This document shows positions 18,148 through 25,345 of a stretch of DNA of 53,218 nucleotides, piece after piece; the first letter of the stretch is position 1, and every line of letters starts with the position of its first letter. The stretch is taken from positions 1-53,218 of the forward strand of contig JAHIVE010000030.1 in assembly GCA_018816805.1 (NCBI GenBank), written 5' to 3'. Both the position numbers and the translations under genes were made by a program. The DNA comes from Patescibacteria group bacterium. GTDB lineage: Bacteria; Patescibacteriota; Gracilibacteria; UBA1369; 2-02-FULL-48-14. Under the pieces are notes generated by a model. It was not told the origin of the DNA and ran no database searches. It was given only the letters and a program-made list of their open reading frames with translations.

Positions 18148-18564
18148 ATGCAAAACCAAATCTACAACAACCAATTCGGTCTCACAAAACTTCTTCTTAT
18201 TGTTGGCTTTTTTGTGGTCGCATACATGCTTTACAACCTGACAGTCTCAATTTACGACAACTACCAAATTGAACAACACATATCTGAATTCGAAACTCGC
18301 AACAGAGAACTCGCTGATGAAAACTCAAAAAAACTGGAGGATTTTCAATATTACACCTCCAACGAATACATTGAAAAAATTGCAAAACAAAACCTCGGCC
18401 TAATTAGCGATGGCGAACAGGTAATAATTATCCCGGACGAAGATTTAATAATCCTCTCAGAAGATGAAGATGCTCTCGCCGCCTCCGAAGAAATCCGTGC
18501 ATCTTGGCCAAATCCAAAAAAATGGTGGAAGTTTTTCTTCAGTTACAACCCTTATAAGGTATAG
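18148..18564 (+). CDS. FtsB/DivIC-like septum formation protein
   Basis: A 138-residue single-pass membrane protein: a short cytoplasmic N-terminus, a transmembrane helix (about 13-33, LLLIVGFFVVAYML), then a coiled coil (about 38-70) and the conserved segment YTSNEYIEKIAKQNLGLI typical of FtsB/DivIC. These proteins join the FtsL-FtsQ complex at the division site. The C-terminus is acidic (IIIPDEDLIILSEDEDA), then aromatic and basic. Placement beside murC fits a cell division role. The last base of its TAG stop is the first base of the structured element that follows. Confidence 0.82.
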   Translation: MQNQIYNNQFGLTKLLLIVGFFVVAYMLYNLTVSIYDNYQIEQHISEFETRNRELADENSKKLEDFQYYTSNEYIEKIAKQNLGLISDGEQVIIIPDEDLIILSEDEDALAASEEIRASWPNPKKWWKFFFSYNPYKV

Positions 18565-18727
18565 GCCCCTCTTGGACACACTGAGATAGAGTATTAATAC
18601 AAGATTTTTTTTCAAGGCAAGGAAAAGTGATGAAAGCGTACCAAATTCGGTACGTTGAAGAACTTTGACGAAGACTTGCGGAAAAAGATGAATTTGGTCA
18701 CATTGAATGTGTTTCCAAGAGAGGCCC
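18564..18727. repeat. Nested inverted-repeat element, about 164 nt
   Basis: Outer arms at 18564-18581 (GGCCCCTCTTGGACACAC) and 18709-18727 are complementary apart from about two mismatches and a bulge. Inside, GCAAG (18617-18621) can pair with CTTGC (18675-18679), flanked by matching T- and A-rich runs. At the centre CGTACC (18637-18642) and GGTACG (18649-18654) form a perfect hairpin with a 6-nt loop. No open frame is present. It may be a terminator for the FtsB-like gene, a mobile-element relic or a structured RNA. Confidence 0.6.
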
Positions 18728-18734
18728 GATTTGC

Positions 18735-18763
18735 TTGCAAAACCCTTACCTATTCCCTAAAAT
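18735..18763 (+). promoter_or_regulatory. Promoter of tRNA (CAU)
   Basis: TTGCAA (18735-18740), a 17-bp spacer and TAAAAT (18758-18763). The start is expected near 18770, giving an 11-nt 5' leader before the tRNA. Confidence 0.7.
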
Positions 18764-18780
18764 TCCACAGCACGTAACAA

Positions 18781-18857
18781 GGCAGGGTAGCTCAGCTGGT
18801 TAGAGCGCAGGACTCATAAGCCTGAGGTCGTGGGTTCGAGCCCCACCCCTGCTACCA
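18781..18857 (+). tRNA. tRNA with CAU anticodon (elongator Met, possibly Ile2)
   Basis: Acceptor GGCAGGG pairs with CCCTGCT (first pair G-U), discriminator A, encoded CCA at 18855-18857. D arm GCTCAGCTGGTTAGAGC and T arm GTGGG-TTCGAGC-CCCAC are canonical. Anticodon CAT lies at 18815-18817. The fifth anticodon-stem pair is A-G, a mismatch. The initiator hallmarks are absent, so it is an elongator tRNA. A CAU tRNA for Ile (lysidine-modified) cannot be excluded by eye. Confidence 0.93.
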
Positions 18858-18869
18858 AATTATTAAGTA

Positions 18870-18897
18870 TTGACGCGCATCATTACTATTTTATAAT
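18870..18897 (+). promoter_or_regulatory. Promoter of the 81-residue protein
   Basis: TTGACG (18870-18875), a 16-bp spacer and TATAAT (18892-18897) are close to consensus. The start is expected near 18904, about 20 nt before the ATG at 18925. Confidence 0.75.
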
Positions 18898-18924
18898 ATA
18901 GGCGCAAATACTAACATCAACTTT

Positions 18925-19170
18925 ATGGAAAAATTATTAATAGGTGACATAGTTACATATTACGGAGATGTTTATAGAGTTGCCGGAATAAAAGATGGAG
19001 ATCCATTCCCAATCGCCCTAGAGTCACTTGAAGGGAAAAAGTCACAAGTTACTGCACCACAAGCATTAGAATTTCAAGGTCGTCCAGAAGAAAAACCAAA
19101 GGACGAAGTGAACAAATGGGGTGAAATTTTTGCTGACGTCTATAAAAGATCTGTAAAAATAGATTTTTAG
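18925..19170 (+). CDS. Small conserved-looking hypothetical protein
   Basis: An 81-residue soluble protein between two CAU tRNA genes. I do not recognise the family. The N-terminal half looks beta-rich (LLIGDIVTYYGDVYRVAGI, then FPIALESLEG), suggesting a small barrel. The C-terminal half is charged and helical (EEKPKDEVNKWGEIFADV). No signal or membrane segment is visible. A strong dedicated promoter and codon use like its neighbours support it being a real gene. It might bind nucleic acid or a translation factor, but nothing in the sequence proves that. Confidence 0.6.
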   Translation: MEKLLIGDIVTYYGDVYRVAGIKDGDPFPIALESLEGKKSQVTAPQALEFQGRPEEKPKDEVNKWGEIFADVYKRSVKIDF

Positions 19171-19194
19171 AATCTGATTTAGTCCCAAAAAAGC

Positions 19195-19223
19195 TTGTAT
19201 CCATTGCTCAAAAAAAGTATAGT
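19195..19223 (+). promoter_or_regulatory. Promoter of the initiator tRNA
   Basis: TTGTAT (19195-19200), a 17-bp spacer and TATAGT (19218-19223). The predicted start, about 19230, coincides with the 5' end of the mature tRNA. Confidence 0.65.
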
Positions 19224-19228
19224 CCCCG

Positions 19229-19303
19229 TGCGGGGTAGAGCAGTGGCAGCTCGTCGGGCTCATAACCCGGAGGTCGTAGGTTCGAATCCTACCCCCGCAA
19301 CCA
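19229..19303 (+). tRNA. Initiator tRNA-fMet (CAU)
   Basis: Acceptor TGCGGGG pairs with CCCCGCA, discriminator A, encoded CCA at 19301-19303. Anticodon CAT at 19261-19263 sits on a stem with the three G-C pairs (GGG/CCC) that mark initiators. Position 1-72 is T-A, not the C-A mismatch of E. coli; it is a weak pair that may still permit formylation. The D loop is short. Confidence 0.94.
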
Positions 19304-19374
19304 CAGACGCGACAGTATAAAATCCTGACTCGAGTCCACTACTAAAAGAAGGCGCAAGCGGATGCGAGCGCAAC
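19304..19374 (+). repeat. tRNA-trailing repeat, copy A
   Basis: Immediately after the tRNA CCA the sequence reads CAGACGCGACAG, then a variable middle with ACTACT, then AAGGCGCAAGCGGATGCGAG. The same order occurs in copy B after tRNA-Leu at 32790. It ends just before the dnaQ-like stop at 19378. Confidence 0.65.
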
Positions 19375-19377
19375 TTT

Positions 19378-19998
19378 CTAAAACAAACTCCCCTGCCCCT
19401 CTACTTCGTCTTCGGAGATTTTTTTATAATTTTTTAAAACCGGGATATCACCAAGATGTTTTAGCCCACCCAATCTTAAAACATTCATAAATTTAATAAA
19501 CAGTTCAGCAGTGGCTTTTGCATCATTCAAAGCTCTATGTGCCTGTGGCAATTCCACATTAAAAGTTTTCGCCAGGTCACCCAAATTGTACTTACTTAAA
19601 TTTGGATGCACATGTCTTGCTAACTGAATGGTGCAAAGATAAGGCAAATCCATATTTTCTCGTCCATCTTCCGGTAAATGCGACATAATAAACTCCCTAT
19701 CAAAGTCCACATTATGAGCAACAAAAATCCCCTTTTCTCCCATAAAATCAAAATATTTGTCCTTTAATTCCAAGAAACTCGGTGCTCCCGCAACCATTTC
19801 AGTTGTAATCCCAGTGAAATTAGACACCTCTTCCGGCACGTAAACTCCCGGATTCACCAAAGAATCCCATTCTTCAACAATTTGCCCGTTAACAACTTTT
19901 ACAGCCGCAATTTCAATAATTTTATCTAAACTCGGAACCAAGCCCGTAGTTTCTAAATCGACAATAATAAATTGTGAATCTGAAATCATTGCGAGCAA
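19378..19998 (-). CDS. DnaQ-like 3'-5' exonuclease (DEDDh family)
   Basis: A 206-residue stand-alone exonuclease of the DNA polymerase III epsilon type. Exo I is FIIVDLETTG (D14, E16), Exo II is VAHNVDFDREF, and Exo III is HRALNDAKATAELF, which supplies the DEDDh His and Asp. The fold spans residues 8-180 and the C-terminus is a short tail (DEVEGQGSLF). It is the last gene of a three-gene minus-strand run after the VirD4-like ATPase and the LCP protein, 16 nt from the LCP stop. It may proofread, or act in repair or DNA processing. An in-frame ATG at codon 4 is an alternative start. Confidence 0.9.
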   Translation of the reverse strand: MLAMISDSQFIIVDLETTGLVPSLDKIIEIAAVKVVNGQIVEEWDSLVNPGVYVPEEVSNFTGITTEMVAGAPSFLELKDKYFDFMGEKGIFVAHNVDFDREFIMSHLPEDGRENMDLPYLCTIQLARHVHPNLSKYNLGDLAKTFNVELPQAHRALNDAKATAELFIKFMNVLRLGGLKHLGDIPVLKNYKKISEDEVEGQGSLF

Positions 19999-20014
19999 TT
20001 TATCAGGTTCATTC

Positions 20015-21223
20015 TCAGTTTACAAGACTAGAAATGACCTTGTGTATTTCATCAAAATTCCCACCTTTTGGCAGCAAAATATAAGCTCCCGCCTCATTAA
20101 TAAGCGAATACAAATAATTACTACTGGTCAAAACAATTCCTGTTTCGACTTGATAGTCTTTATAATCATGGTAATAACCTATTGCATCAAACAAATCCAC
20201 ATCCGTCTTTGAATTTGCCATCATAGCCTGAAACATTTTTGTCAGACTCTTTAAGTCCATAACCACATCCAACTCAGACAATTGTTCTCTAGCAGATTTA
20301 ACAATTAGCTGTTGCCTCGCAGCCCTATCAAAGTCAGAAGTAGACTTTCTACTACGAGCATATTTTAGCGCCTCTTCACCACTCATATGATGCTCCCCTG
20401 GCTGAATAGAATACGGATCATAACCACCCTTTTTATTTGGATACAAGCCATCATAAATTGCTTTTTCAACAGTGACATCAATACCACCCATAATATCAAC
20501 AATCTCAACAAATCCGTTCAAATCAACTTGTGCATAATTATCAACATGTAAACCCGTTACTACTTCCACCATTCGCTCAAGCTGATCAACTCCATAATAG
20601 GTAAAATATTCATTTATCCTTCTTCCATTCATATACAAATCGCGAGGAATAGAATTTAAAACAATCTTCTTTTTTGCATCGTTCACGCTTGCAACCATTA
20701 TTGTGTCAGTAAGCGCACCATTCGTACCAATCAAAAGGACATCATAAGTTCCATCTTCAATATTTTGAGTATCAAATGAAGTGTCCGCCAAAACCAATTT
20801 ATTGCCTTCACCCTGCTCAAAATGACTCGAAACCTGTGCCAACATACTTGAAAAATCCTCTCCACCATCACTTTTTGTACCTATTTTGTCTGAAATCTTA
20901 TTAAAATCTTCTTCAATGGTCTTTAAAACCATATCTTGAGAATTCATTTGTTCCGTAATCAAAAACCTATCCTGTTTCAAACCACCAACTTCATCAATTA
21001 AAGAAGCAATATAATTTTCACTCCTTTCAAGTTTGGAATTCAAATTTGAGTTCACATACAAAAGCGAAACCAGTAATGATCCAATCATCATCAAAACAAA
21101 AACCGAAAACAGCTTTGGCTTTTGAAAGATTTTCAGACGAGTCTTTTGCGCAGTAGTTTCCTGCGGCGCATTTTGATCATCCAGACCGATATGAAGAACT
21201 GTATATTCTTCCGGGTTATGCAT
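20015..21223 (-). CDS. LytR-CpsA-Psr (LCP) family protein
   Basis: LCP proteins attach glycopolymers to the cell wall from lipid carriers. The 402-residue product has a cytoplasmic N-terminus, one transmembrane helix (about 37-57), a coiled-coil stretch (about 60-115), then the LCP domain (about 140-345). Key motifs are DTIMVASVN, LNSIPRDLYM (the catalytic-site Arg-Asp) and EALKYARSRKSTSDFDRAARQQ near the end of the domain. It begins inside the last codons of the VirD4-like ATPase gene (8-nt overlap), so the two are coupled. Pairing a wall-anchoring enzyme with a secretion-type ATPase is worth noting. Confidence 0.9.
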   Translation of the reverse strand: MHNPEEYTVLHIGLDDQNAPQETTAQKTRLKIFQKPKLFSVFVLMMIGSLLVSLLYVNSNLNSKLERSENYIASLIDEVGGLKQDRFLITEQMNSQDMVLKTIEEDFNKISDKIGTKSDGGEDFSSMLAQVSSHFEQGEGNKLVLADTSFDTQNIEDGTYDVLLIGTNGALTDTIMVASVNDAKKKIVLNSIPRDLYMNGRRINEYFTYYGVDQLERMVEVVTGLHVDNYAQVDLNGFVEIVDIMGGIDVTVEKAIYDGLYPNKKGGYDPYSIQPGEHHMSGEEALKYARSRKSTSDFDRAARQQLIVKSAREQLSELDVVMDLKSLTKMFQAMMANSKTDVDLFDAIGYYHDYKDYQVETGIVLTSSNYLYSLINEAGAYILLPKGGNFDEIHKVISSLVN

Positions 21224-23933
21224 TTTGGGTTGGCGTAGAAGATGGGGGAGTTTGATCAGCTGGTTGAACCTGTTCTTCTTCCGAAGTCGCAGGTGGAGCT
21301 AGAGGTTTGTGCTCTACTTCAGGCTCCTTAACTGGCACTTCAGGTGAATAAGATGGGTCAACGTCAGCTTTATTCAATTCATCCAATTCAATACCTATTC
21401 TAGCGGCAATTTCCTGATCCACAAAGATTCGTTTTCTTCCATACTTCATTCTTGAGTACTGCTTCACAATATCACGTACCTCCGCACTTGCTCCAGTGGT
21501 ATCCCAAATTGTTTCAAGTGAAAACGGCCTGGAAGTCTTTCCCTTAACATAAAGCTTCATATAAGCCTTGTAGTTATCAATCCCAATCACGTCTTGCTCG
21601 GTCAAAACCGGCGCATATTCTTTTGCAAGCATTTCCGCATCATCCGCACCAATTTTAAACGACTGCAGCGTACCCACGTTACCAAACACGGCATCCCTAA
21701 TTTGTGTACTTGAAGATCCAAATTTTGAAACCACTAACTGATTAATATATTGGTGAGCCATAATAAGGTTCAATCTATACTTACGTGCCTCAGACAAAAT
21801 TGAACAAAAAGTATCCGTTGCAAAGTTCTGAAACTCATCCACATAGAGGAAAAAGTCTTTACGTTCATCCTCGGGTGTATCCACACGACTCATGGCTGCC
21901 ATTTGAATTTTTGCCACTACAACCAGACCGAGAAGCTGTGTATTAAGTGTTCCAAGTTTACCTTTCGACAAATTAATAAGGAGAATCTTTTGCGAATCCA
22001 TAACCTGTCTAAAATCAAATGCGCTCTTTGGCTGTCCAATTGTATTTCTCATAATCGCATTCGTAATAAACGGTCCAAATTTACTAGAGAAATACGGAAT
22101 CATTTCCTGACGCTCCCTATCTCCCGTATTCGCATATTCATGTTCCCAAAAAGAACGAACCACCGGATTTTTCACTTTAGCAACCTTATACCTCATAAAT
22201 TCCTCATCCACAAAAATTCGCGGCACATCAATCAAAGTTGCGCCTTCATCCGGATCTTCCATCAAAGTCAAACACGCATTTCTAAAATAGTGCTGAATAC
22301 GCGGCCCAAATATTTCATCACCAAATATCTTAATGAAAATTTCCGTAGCCTGACTGGAAGCCATATCCTGCTGCTCAGTTGTAGCAGCCTCCAACATATT
22401 AAGCCCCATCGGTCTTTCCATATCTGCTGGACTAAACACAATTACATCTTTTGCCCTTTCCTTGGGAATATATTGTAAAATATCCTCAATCAAATCTCCA
22501 TGCGGATCCACCACACAAACTCCGTCACCATTCTGAATGTCCTGACGAGCCAAATAACTGATATATGCGGATTTACCTGTTCCCGTTTGACCAATTATAT
22601 AATGATGACGACTTCTATCTCTCTTACCAAATCTAACTTCCTTCTTTTCTCCACGGAAAACATTGTATCCAAGCAAAATGCCTGCAGGATCCATATCATT
22701 TGGAGCCGGCAAAACTTTATAAGAAAGCCATTTAATAACAGGTGTAAAGTTATACCTGGTTGTTGGAAAGTGATAAATCGAAGCAATCTCTTGTGGGGTT
22801 AAAAGTGAACTTTTTTCACCCCATTGAAAATATGCCTGCTTGTAATTGTTATACATTCTTTTGCTGTTCCACCAGTCAATTCCCAAAATCCTTCTCGACT
22901 GAAACCAGTTTGAAGCAGCATCTTTTGTCACATTAAAGGCCACAAAAAGTCCATTTAAAATAGTATCTGCATGCGCTTCTCCTTTATCCGTGGAAGCAAA
23001 AACTCTAATTACTGTGTCAAATCCAACTGAATCTGCCTTTTCTCCAATACGTTTAGCTAATTCTTCTTCAGTTTGAAGCATTCTCACATATGAATCCCCA
23101 CTACTTGCTCCAGGAGGTGGCGCATTTTTATCCGCAGCCTCAACACCCTGGAAAAGAGCAATGAACACCCATCCAATCCAACTCAGAATTGGAATTCTGA
23201 ATCCAGATTTTGGCTTCTGCCCCTTAAAAAGAGCCGTTGCAAAATCCCTGGCTTCCTTTTGCCATTTTGGATTCCTGGGGCGAATCATAAATTGAATCAA
23301 AGCTCTTTCATCACCTTCCAATTTCGACAAAACATTCGTCAGATCATTCAACGGATCACTTTCAATCTCTTTGTAAGTTCTAAGTGGATACCAATTCGTC
23401 CTCTTCAAATATAAATAATATGCCTTAATAAAATTTGGCTTCTCTTTATCTTCGGGTTGAAGTGAAGGTGGCTTTACATACTCAATAGACGCATTTGGAT
23501 AGGTTGAAGTAATGGATTTCTCCAAAATCTCAGAATAATACGGGTCAATAGAAGCAAAAAATGTAACTTCTTTATATTTTGCATGAATTTCAAAAGAAAC
23601 AGTATCAAACTGAAATAACCAAACTTTTAACTTATTCATAAAATTCAACTCTCTAATCTCATGAAGACCACGAATCAACTGATCCATAGTTGCAATTTTT
23701 TCTCTGAAATCTTTTTCTGTAGCCTGCTCTTTATCTTTTTGCGACTCCTCTCTGGGCATCATGATTTGCATATAAACTCGTTTTTTTGCAGCTTTGTCTA
23801 TATACCATTTTATAAAAAAGAACCAAAAGGCTTTCCAGATTACAAAAGCCGAAACAGTACTAATCAAAACAATCAGCCACCATTGCTGCACAATATCCCA
23901 TAAAATTAGTAATATTTCCTTCAGGGTGTCCAA
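21216..23933 (-). CDS. Membrane VirD4/TraG-like ATPase (T4SS DNA-binding type)
   Basis: A 905-residue protein. One or two N-terminal membrane helices (about 5-45) precede a large unassigned domain (about 90-420). The RecA-like motor has Walker A GQTGTGKS at 448-455 (K454) and Walker B FFLYVDEFQ (D699, E700), with RKYRLNLIMAHQYINQL as sensor region. The C-terminus is Pro/Glu-rich. Such ATPases pump DNA or protein in type IV secretion and conjugation, and CPR genomes often carry them without a relaxase. The start is TTG at 23933. PrgI and a VirB4-like N-domain lie at 49.9-51.1 kb. It heads an operon with LCP and the DnaQ-like exonuclease. Confidence 0.87.
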   Translation of the reverse strand: MDTLKEILLILWDIVQQWWLIVLISTVSAFVIWKAFWFFFIKWYIDKAAKKRVYMQIMMPREESQKDKEQATEKDFREKIATMDQLIRGLHEIRELNFMNKLKVWLFQFDTVSFEIHAKYKEVTFFASIDPYYSEILEKSITSTYPNASIEYVKPPSLQPEDKEKPNFIKAYYLYLKRTNWYPLRTYKEIESDPLNDLTNVLSKLEGDERALIQFMIRPRNPKWQKEARDFATALFKGQKPKSGFRIPILSWIGWVFIALFQGVEAADKNAPPPGASSGDSYVRMLQTEEELAKRIGEKADSVGFDTVIRVFASTDKGEAHADTILNGLFVAFNVTKDAASNWFQSRRILGIDWWNSKRMYNNYKQAYFQWGEKSSLLTPQEIASIYHFPTTRYNFTPVIKWLSYKVLPAPNDMDPAGILLGYNVFRGEKKEVRFGKRDRSRHHYIIGQTGTGKSAYISYLARQDIQNGDGVCVVDPHGDLIEDILQYIPKERAKDVIVFSPADMERPMGLNMLEAATTEQQDMASSQATEIFIKIFGDEIFGPRIQHYFRNACLTLMEDPDEGATLIDVPRIFVDEEFMRYKVAKVKNPVVRSFWEHEYANTGDRERQEMIPYFSSKFGPFITNAIMRNTIGQPKSAFDFRQVMDSQKILLINLSKGKLGTLNTQLLGLVVVAKIQMAAMSRVDTPEDERKDFFLYVDEFQNFATDTFCSILSEARKYRLNLIMAHQYINQLVVSKFGSSSTQIRDAVFGNVGTLQSFKIGADDAEMLAKEYAPVLTEQDVIGIDNYKAYMKLYVKGKTSRPFSLETIWDTTGASAEVRDIVKQYSRMKYGRKRIFVDQEIAARIGIELDELNKADVDPSYSPEVPVKEPEVEHKPLAPPATSEEEQVQPADQTPPSSTPTQNA

Positions 23934-23962
23934 CGTGAGAATTAGTTATTTTTAATCTACTA

Positions 23963-23991
23963 ATTATACCAAAAAAAACCACTTTTTTCAA
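23963..23991 (-). promoter_or_regulatory. Promoter of the VirD4-like operon
   Basis: On the minus strand TTGAAA (23991-23986), a 17-bp spacer and TATAAT (23968-23963) preceded by TGG. The start is expected near 23956, 23 nt before the TTG start codon at 23933. Confidence 0.8.
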
Positions 23992-24029
23992 GGGAGATGA
24001 CAAAATAATATCAACTTTTCTGATAAATA

Positions 24030-24058
24030 TTGACAAAATGAATAAATTAATTTAATAT
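24030..24058 (+). promoter_or_regulatory. Promoter of the small repeat protein
   Basis: TTGACA (24030-24035), a 17-bp spacer and TAATAT (24053-24058). The start is expected near 24065, 21 nt before the ATG at 24086. Confidence 0.75.
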
Positions 24059-24085
24059 ACCAGGCGCTAATTTAAATATCACTTT

Positions 24086-24358
24086 ATGAAGCAACCAAAA
24101 CTGAAAAAACTTGGTCACGGAGCGGTAATAAGCTTACTTTTATTATCAGGAACAGTTACCCCAATGAATAATGACATTCTTGGTGCAAATATCGCTAATG
24201 CATTAGGTGCAGATTCGCCTTCAACATACGTTAAGGTGAAACCAAAATCTGATCCTAAGACAAGTCCCAAGACAAGTCCCAAGACAAGTCCCAAGACAAG
24301 TCCCAAGACAAGTCCCAAATCAGATCCAAAAATCGCACCAAAACCAATTGCTAAGTAA
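24086..24358 (+). CDS. Small exported protein with PKTS tandem repeats
   Basis: A 90-residue protein. The N-terminus has basic residues and an apolar core (GAVISLLLLSGTVTPM), which looks like a signal peptide or anchor. The second half is low complexity: PKTS units followed by PKSDPKIAPKPIAK, highly basic and proline-rich. The repeat is encoded by five identical 12-bp units (24257-24316). Such tails are extended and may bind the negatively charged cell wall. It has a near-consensus promoter and its own terminator, so it is probably well expressed. I do not recognise the family. Confidence 0.6.
   Translation: MKQPKLKKLGHGAVISLLLLSGTVTPMNNDILGANIANALGADSPSTYVKVKPKSDPKTSPKTSPKTSPKTSPKTSPKSDPKIAPKPIAK
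24257..24316 (+). repeat. Five perfect 12-bp tandem repeats
   Basis: AAGACAAGTCCC occurs five times without a mismatch, encoding K-T-S-P units. Because 12 is a multiple of 3, slippage would change protein length but not frame. The flanking codons are diverged versions of the same unit (PKSDPK). Confidence 0.95.
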
Positions 24359-24370
24359 AGCAAACATAAA

Positions 24371-24397
24371 AGCCGAGTCTCTACTCGGCTTTTTTTG
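24371..24397. terminator. Bidirectional terminator between the repeat protein and the FemAB-like gene
   Basis: AGCCGAG (24371-24377) pairs with CTCGGCT (24384-24390), with a 6-nt loop and a run of T on the plus side. On the minus strand the same stem is followed by TTTTA. The stop codon of the minus-strand gene (24381-24383) lies in the loop and adjacent stem. Confidence 0.85.
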
Positions 24398-25331
24398 TAT
24401 ATAAATACATTCCTTCAAACTCCAAAATCCTACCTCCAAACTTCTGCTTGAATTCAGAAAAGCCACTCCAAGTATTTTCTCCCAACGTTATCCCACCAAA
24501 ATCAAAAACTCTTAGACCATGATTTCTTGCATCCTTAATAGCCTCCCAAATAACCAAGAAAATCGCTCTAGTATCCTGAGTGCCGGACCTGGTTGCCGCA
24601 TACAAATAATAAGCAACCGGGCCAAAATATGTAATAATTGCTCCTGCAACTGCTTCTTCCCCCTGATAAGCTAAATATAAAACACCCTGCCTTTTCTCTA
24701 ATAAATCTTTGCAGAGCGTACTAATATGCTCAAAAGACTTTGAAGGAAAATTATTCCTTTTTGATGTGTCGAGATATAACTCATAAAAAGCCTCAGCATC
24801 ACCTTTCCCTCCTTTCTTCAATTTTAGCTCTTTTTGCTCTGCAATTCTTATCATTCTTCTTCCACTCCCACTCATTTGAGCCAAAATATCATTTTCAGAT
24901 TCATCCAAATCAATAATCCTTGTATATTTCGAATCCAAATCCGTACCGCACTTTGTATATCTTTCAGAAAAACCAATCTTTTCAACAGCAATTCGCGGAT
25001 TAAACATGATTTTTTTCACATTTATTCTTTCACACGCTTCAAAAAAAAGCGTTTCCATAATTTCAATATAATTATTTTGACTCCAATCCAAAACCGGTCC
25101 ATCCGGACAATACAGATAATCCCCATTTTCATCAGGAGTTAAGTAAAAAATCCCTCCCGCAATAATTTCCTCCCCTTCTAAGATACAAAGACAAAAACTT
25201 TCATTTTCTTCCGTCTTATTCGCTTTCGCCCAAGTGAAACTTTGTTGAAAGCCACTGCAAGGATTCTGCGAAGCAAATTCATCAAAAACGTTTCCTTTTG
25301 ATTCGTTTATTTCAAAAAAAGAGAATTTCAT
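24381..25331 (-). CDS. FemAB-like peptidyl/aminoacyl transferase
   Basis: A 316-residue protein of the FemAB (FemABX) family, GNAT-related enzymes that transfer an amino acid from aminoacyl-tRNA to lipid II to build peptidoglycan cross-bridges. Family traits are the N-terminal SFTWAKANK segment, LYCPDGPVLDW, the middle MSGSGRRMIRIAEQKEL, and the C-terminal GAIITYFGPVAYYLYAATR followed by VFDFGGI. No transmembrane segment is present. It lies 14 nt downstream of the GlyRS gene, which is consistent with use of Gly-tRNA, though that is inference. A general acyltransferase role is the alternative. Confidence 0.82.
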   Translation of the reverse strand: MKFSFFEINESKGNVFDEFASQNPCSGFQQSFTWAKANKTEENESFCLCILEGEEIIAGGIFYLTPDENGDYLYCPDGPVLDWSQNNYIEIMETLFFEACERINVKKIMFNPRIAVEKIGFSERYTKCGTDLDSKYTRIIDLDESENDILAQMSGSGRRMIRIAEQKELKLKKGGKGDAEAFYELYLDTSKRNNFPSKSFEHISTLCKDLLEKRQGVLYLAYQGEEAVAGAIITYFGPVAYYLYAATRSGTQDTRAIFLVIWEAIKDARNHGLRVFDFGGITLGENTWSGFSEFKQKFGGRILEFEGMYLYTKKAE

Positions 25332-25345
25332 AAAAAATCAGCTTT

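Noticed and set aside
24257..24316. CRISPR array
   Set aside because: Repeats are 12 bp, directly adjacent, without spacers and in a coding frame.
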